From: Nitrospirales bacterium | GTDB lineage: Bacteria > Nitrospirota > Thermodesulfovibrionia > Thermodesulfovibrionales > Dissulfurispiraceae | NCBI GenBank assembly: GCA_020846375.1 | Contig: JADLDZ010000234.1 | Span: 1 to 7,515, forward strand | Length of the DNA: 7,515 bases | Reading direction: 5' to 3' | Shown: positions 6,318 through 7,515 of the stretch, piece after piece | How positions within the stretch are numbered: position 1 is the stretch's first letter | Layout: the number at the start of each line of letters is the position of its first letter | The notes under the pieces: model-generated | What the model was told of the DNA's origin: nothing | The model's database searches: none | Seen by the model: the letters and a program-made list of their open reading frames with translations, nothing else | Translations under genes and position numbers: made by a program

Positions 6318-6950
6318 ATGATTCGTATTCTCATTGCGGACGACCACCCGATTGTCCGCCTCGGGTGGGGGAAAATCATTTCAAAGGATGCCGATATCGT
6401 CGTTGCGGGGGAGGCGGAGAATGCAAAAGAGGTGAAGGACTTCCTGCAGCAGAAAGGGTGTGATATCGTAATCCTCGACATCTCGATGCCGGACATGAAC
6501 GGGCTTGAGCTCCTCGAACAGCTGAAGAAGGAGCATCCCCGGCTGCCTGTCATCATCCTGAGCATGCACCCGGAGGAGCAATACGCCATGCGGGCTTTCA
6601 AGCTCGGCGCTTCAGGCTATCTCACGAAGCAGAGCGCCCCTGAGGAGTTGGTGAAGGCGATAAAGAAAGTGGCGTCGGGCAAAAAATACATCAGCCAGGC
6701 TTTTGCTGAAAATCTCCTCCACCGCTTTGAGGGGAAGGGAATGCAGCCCCTCCACGAGAGGCTCTCCCTGCGGGAATACCAGGTCATGCTCATGATCGCC
6801 TCGGGAGTCAAGCCGAAAGAAATCGCGCAGCATCTCTGCGTAAGCGTCAAGACGGTCAATTCGTATCGCTCCAGGATCTTCGATAAGGTCAAAGTGCGCA
6901 GTACGGCTGAGTTGACGAGGTATGCCCTGGAAAAGAATCTCCTCGATTAG
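6318..6950 (+). CDS. NarL/LuxR-family two-component response regulator
   Basis: A 210-residue cytoplasmic transcription regulator. The receiver domain (about 1-120) has the acidic pair Asp8/Asp9 (ADDHP), phosphoacceptor Asp54 (ILDISMPDMNG), Ser82 (LSMH) and Lys104 (YLTKQS), so all residues needed for phosphotransfer are present. A LuxR-type helix-turn-helix (about 148-203) reads LSLREYQVMLMIASG, then KEIAQHL, then VSVKTVNSYRSRIFDKV, the usual DNA-contacting arrangement. No partner histidine kinase is adjacent on this strand. The nearest signalling gene is the convergent receiver-containing gene at the right edge, which need not be its partner. Start: ATG 6318, preceded by GGAGGGGAGAGG. The target genes are unknown. 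Its position directly after rubrerythrin could mean joint expression. The only terminator-like structure found is an inverted repeat over the stop codon. Confidence 0.95.
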   Translation: MIRILIADDHPIVRLGWGKIISKDADIVVAGEAENAKEVKDFLQQKGCDIVILDISMPDMNGLELLEQLKKEHPRLPVIILSMHPEEQYAMRAFKLGASGYLTKQSAPEELVKAIKKVASGKKYISQAFAENLLHRFEGKGMQPLHERLSLREYQVMLMIASGVKPKEIAQHLCVSVKTVNSYRSRIFDKVKVRSTAELTRYALEKNLLD

Positions 6951-6962
6951 CTCTCCAGGGCA
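6923..6962 (+). repeat. Inverted repeat spanning the response-regulator stop codon
   Basis: TGCCCTGGA (6923-6931) and TCCAGGGCA (6954-6962) are perfect 9-bp complements with a 22-base loop that contains the TAG stop (6948-6950). No U tract follows, so it is not a standard intrinsic terminator. It could act as a 3'-end stabilising stem. Confidence 0.5.
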
Positions 6963-7184
6963 AACGCATCATCATTACTGTCCGGTCAGTGAATATCCCC
7001 TTGCGATTGCTTCGCTCTGCTCGCAATGACAGGAGGGAATGCTCGCACTGACAGGCGAGAAATCCCTCTGTCTTCTGTCTCACTCTGTTTTTCGCTGATT
7101 TCTCCCTTGTTTCTGTTTTTGCGAAGGGTCATTCCCTGAAGCCATCTTGCCCTCTCTCATTGGACCGCTCCTTTTCGCTTGTTT
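6951..7184. other. Convergent intergenic region with repeats
   Basis: 234 bases between the 3' ends of the response regulator (+) and the receiver-domain gene (-). It holds one arm of the stop-spanning inverted repeat, a REP-like hairpin and direct repeat (7001-7055), and a T-rich stretch on the + strand with TCTGTTTTT at 7084-7092 and again at 7112-7120. No convincing gene or clean intrinsic terminator was found. Confidence 0.5.
7001..7055. repeat. REP-like palindromic element with a 16-bp tandem unit
   Basis: TTGCGA (7001-7006) pairs with TCGCAA (7021-7026); an alternative fold pairs ATTGC (7006-7010) with GCAAT (7023-7027). TGCTCGCAATGACAGG (7018-7033) recurs as TGCTCGCACTGACAGG (7040-7055), 15 of 16 identical at a 22-base step. 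Elements of the form ATTGCTTCGCT...GCTCGCAATGAC are, from memory, dispersed in high copy between genes of many bacterial genomes. Copy number in this genome cannot be seen from the window. Confidence 0.6.
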
Positions 7185-7515
7185 TCAGCGGGATGTCGCG
7201 TCGAGGGCATTCCGGATCTTTTCGAGAAGCATATCCGGCTCGAAAGGTTTGGGAATAAACGCGTGATCGCTGTCGATAACGCCGCTTTCGGTGACTATAT
7301 CCGCGGTGTGCCCGCTCATGAACAGGACCTTCATATCCGGCATCATGGCATATATCTCTTCGAATACCTCCTTCCCGCTTTTTTTCGGCATCACCATATC
7401 GATGAGTGCAAGGTGTATCCGCTCCCTGTTTTCCCTGAAGGACCGTACCGCCTCCTCTCCGTCGGCAGCCTCGATCACTCCATACCCGCAGCTTTCCAGG
7501 ATCTCCTTCAGCACC
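7185..7515 (-). CDS. C-terminal receiver domain of a response regulator or hybrid histidine kinase (partial)
   Basis: 110 codons ending at TGA (7185-7187); the 5' part lies beyond the right edge. The visible residues are most of a CheY-like receiver: LKEILESCGYGVIEAADGEE (helix 1 and strand 2), the phosphoacceptor Asp in LIDMVMPKKSG (codon 7398-7400), FMSGHT, and FIPKPFEPDMLLEKI with the conserved Lys before the Pro. The upstream acidic pair is outside the window. The SGHT...GVID...PKPF style and the end of the protein soon after the domain are typical of the terminal receiver of sensory hybrid kinases, so a hybrid PAS/kinase protein is the best guess; a stand-alone receiver cannot be excluded. 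The GTG at 7514-7512 is an internal Val codon, not a start. The gene is convergent with the NarL-type regulator. Confidence 0.85.
   Translation of the reverse strand, partial: VLKEILESCGYGVIEAADGEEAVRSFRENRERIHLALIDMVMPKKSGKEVFEEIYAMMPDMKVLFMSGHTADIVTESGVIDSDHAFIPKPFEPDMLLEKIRNALDATSR

Noticed and set aside
6280..6321. A 13-codon ORF (MKKRAATLGGERE) whose stop overlaps the response-regulator start (ATGA).
   Set aside because: There is no well-spaced Shine-Dalgarno (GGCGGG is only 1-2 bases away) and no leader-peptide features such as repeated codons or an attenuator hairpin. Overlap by chance is likely.
7084..7145. T-rich tract and AGGG...CCCT near 7135-7147 as a terminator for the convergent genes.
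   Set aside because: The stem is only 4 bp and the T runs are not placed after a GC-rich stem on either strand.

Overview
The window looks like chromosomal DNA from a moderately GC-rich, anaerobic or microaerophilic bacterium. Desulfobacterota or Nitrospirota are the best guesses. The clues are a rubrerythrin that can be followed almost residue for residue along the remembered Desulfovibrio protein, a PPDK-type pyruvate/PEP enzyme, and a NarL-type regulator facing a hybrid-kinase receiver domain. This placement is inference; there is no rRNA or other decisive marker here.

Layout. Bases 2-121 are the 3' end of pyruvate,phosphate dikinase (+). A perfect 16-bp hairpin with T/A tracts on both sides lies between it and a convergent minus-strand gene, and probably terminates both. 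That gene (188-1708, -) encodes a secreted clan GH-A, GH39-like glycosidase with a C-terminal choice-of-anchor-D-like domain. A divergent control region of about 215 bp (1709-1923) follows. It holds a TGTGA-N5-TCACA palindrome centred at the -41 position of the inferred glycosidase promoter.

The central block (1924-5510, +) is a tight three-gene run. It comprises a MATE-family exporter starting at TTG, a cysteinyl-tRNA-synthetase-like protein, and a secreted protein of unknown function. The synthetase-like protein keeps KMSKS but has HIGN in place of HIGH, has lost two of the four expected zinc ligands, and lacks the C-terminal tRNA-binding part. Its co-linearity with an exporter suggests amino-acid activation for a small molecule rather than translation. 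This is the most interesting part of the window.

The right-hand part (5637-6950, +) has a rubrerythrin for peroxide detoxification and a NarL/LuxR-type response regulator. A convergent intergenic region (6951-7184) carries a stop-codon-spanning inverted repeat and a small family of TGCTCGCA-TGACAGG repeats. The window ends inside the terminal receiver domain of a minus-strand regulator, probably a hybrid histidine kinase.
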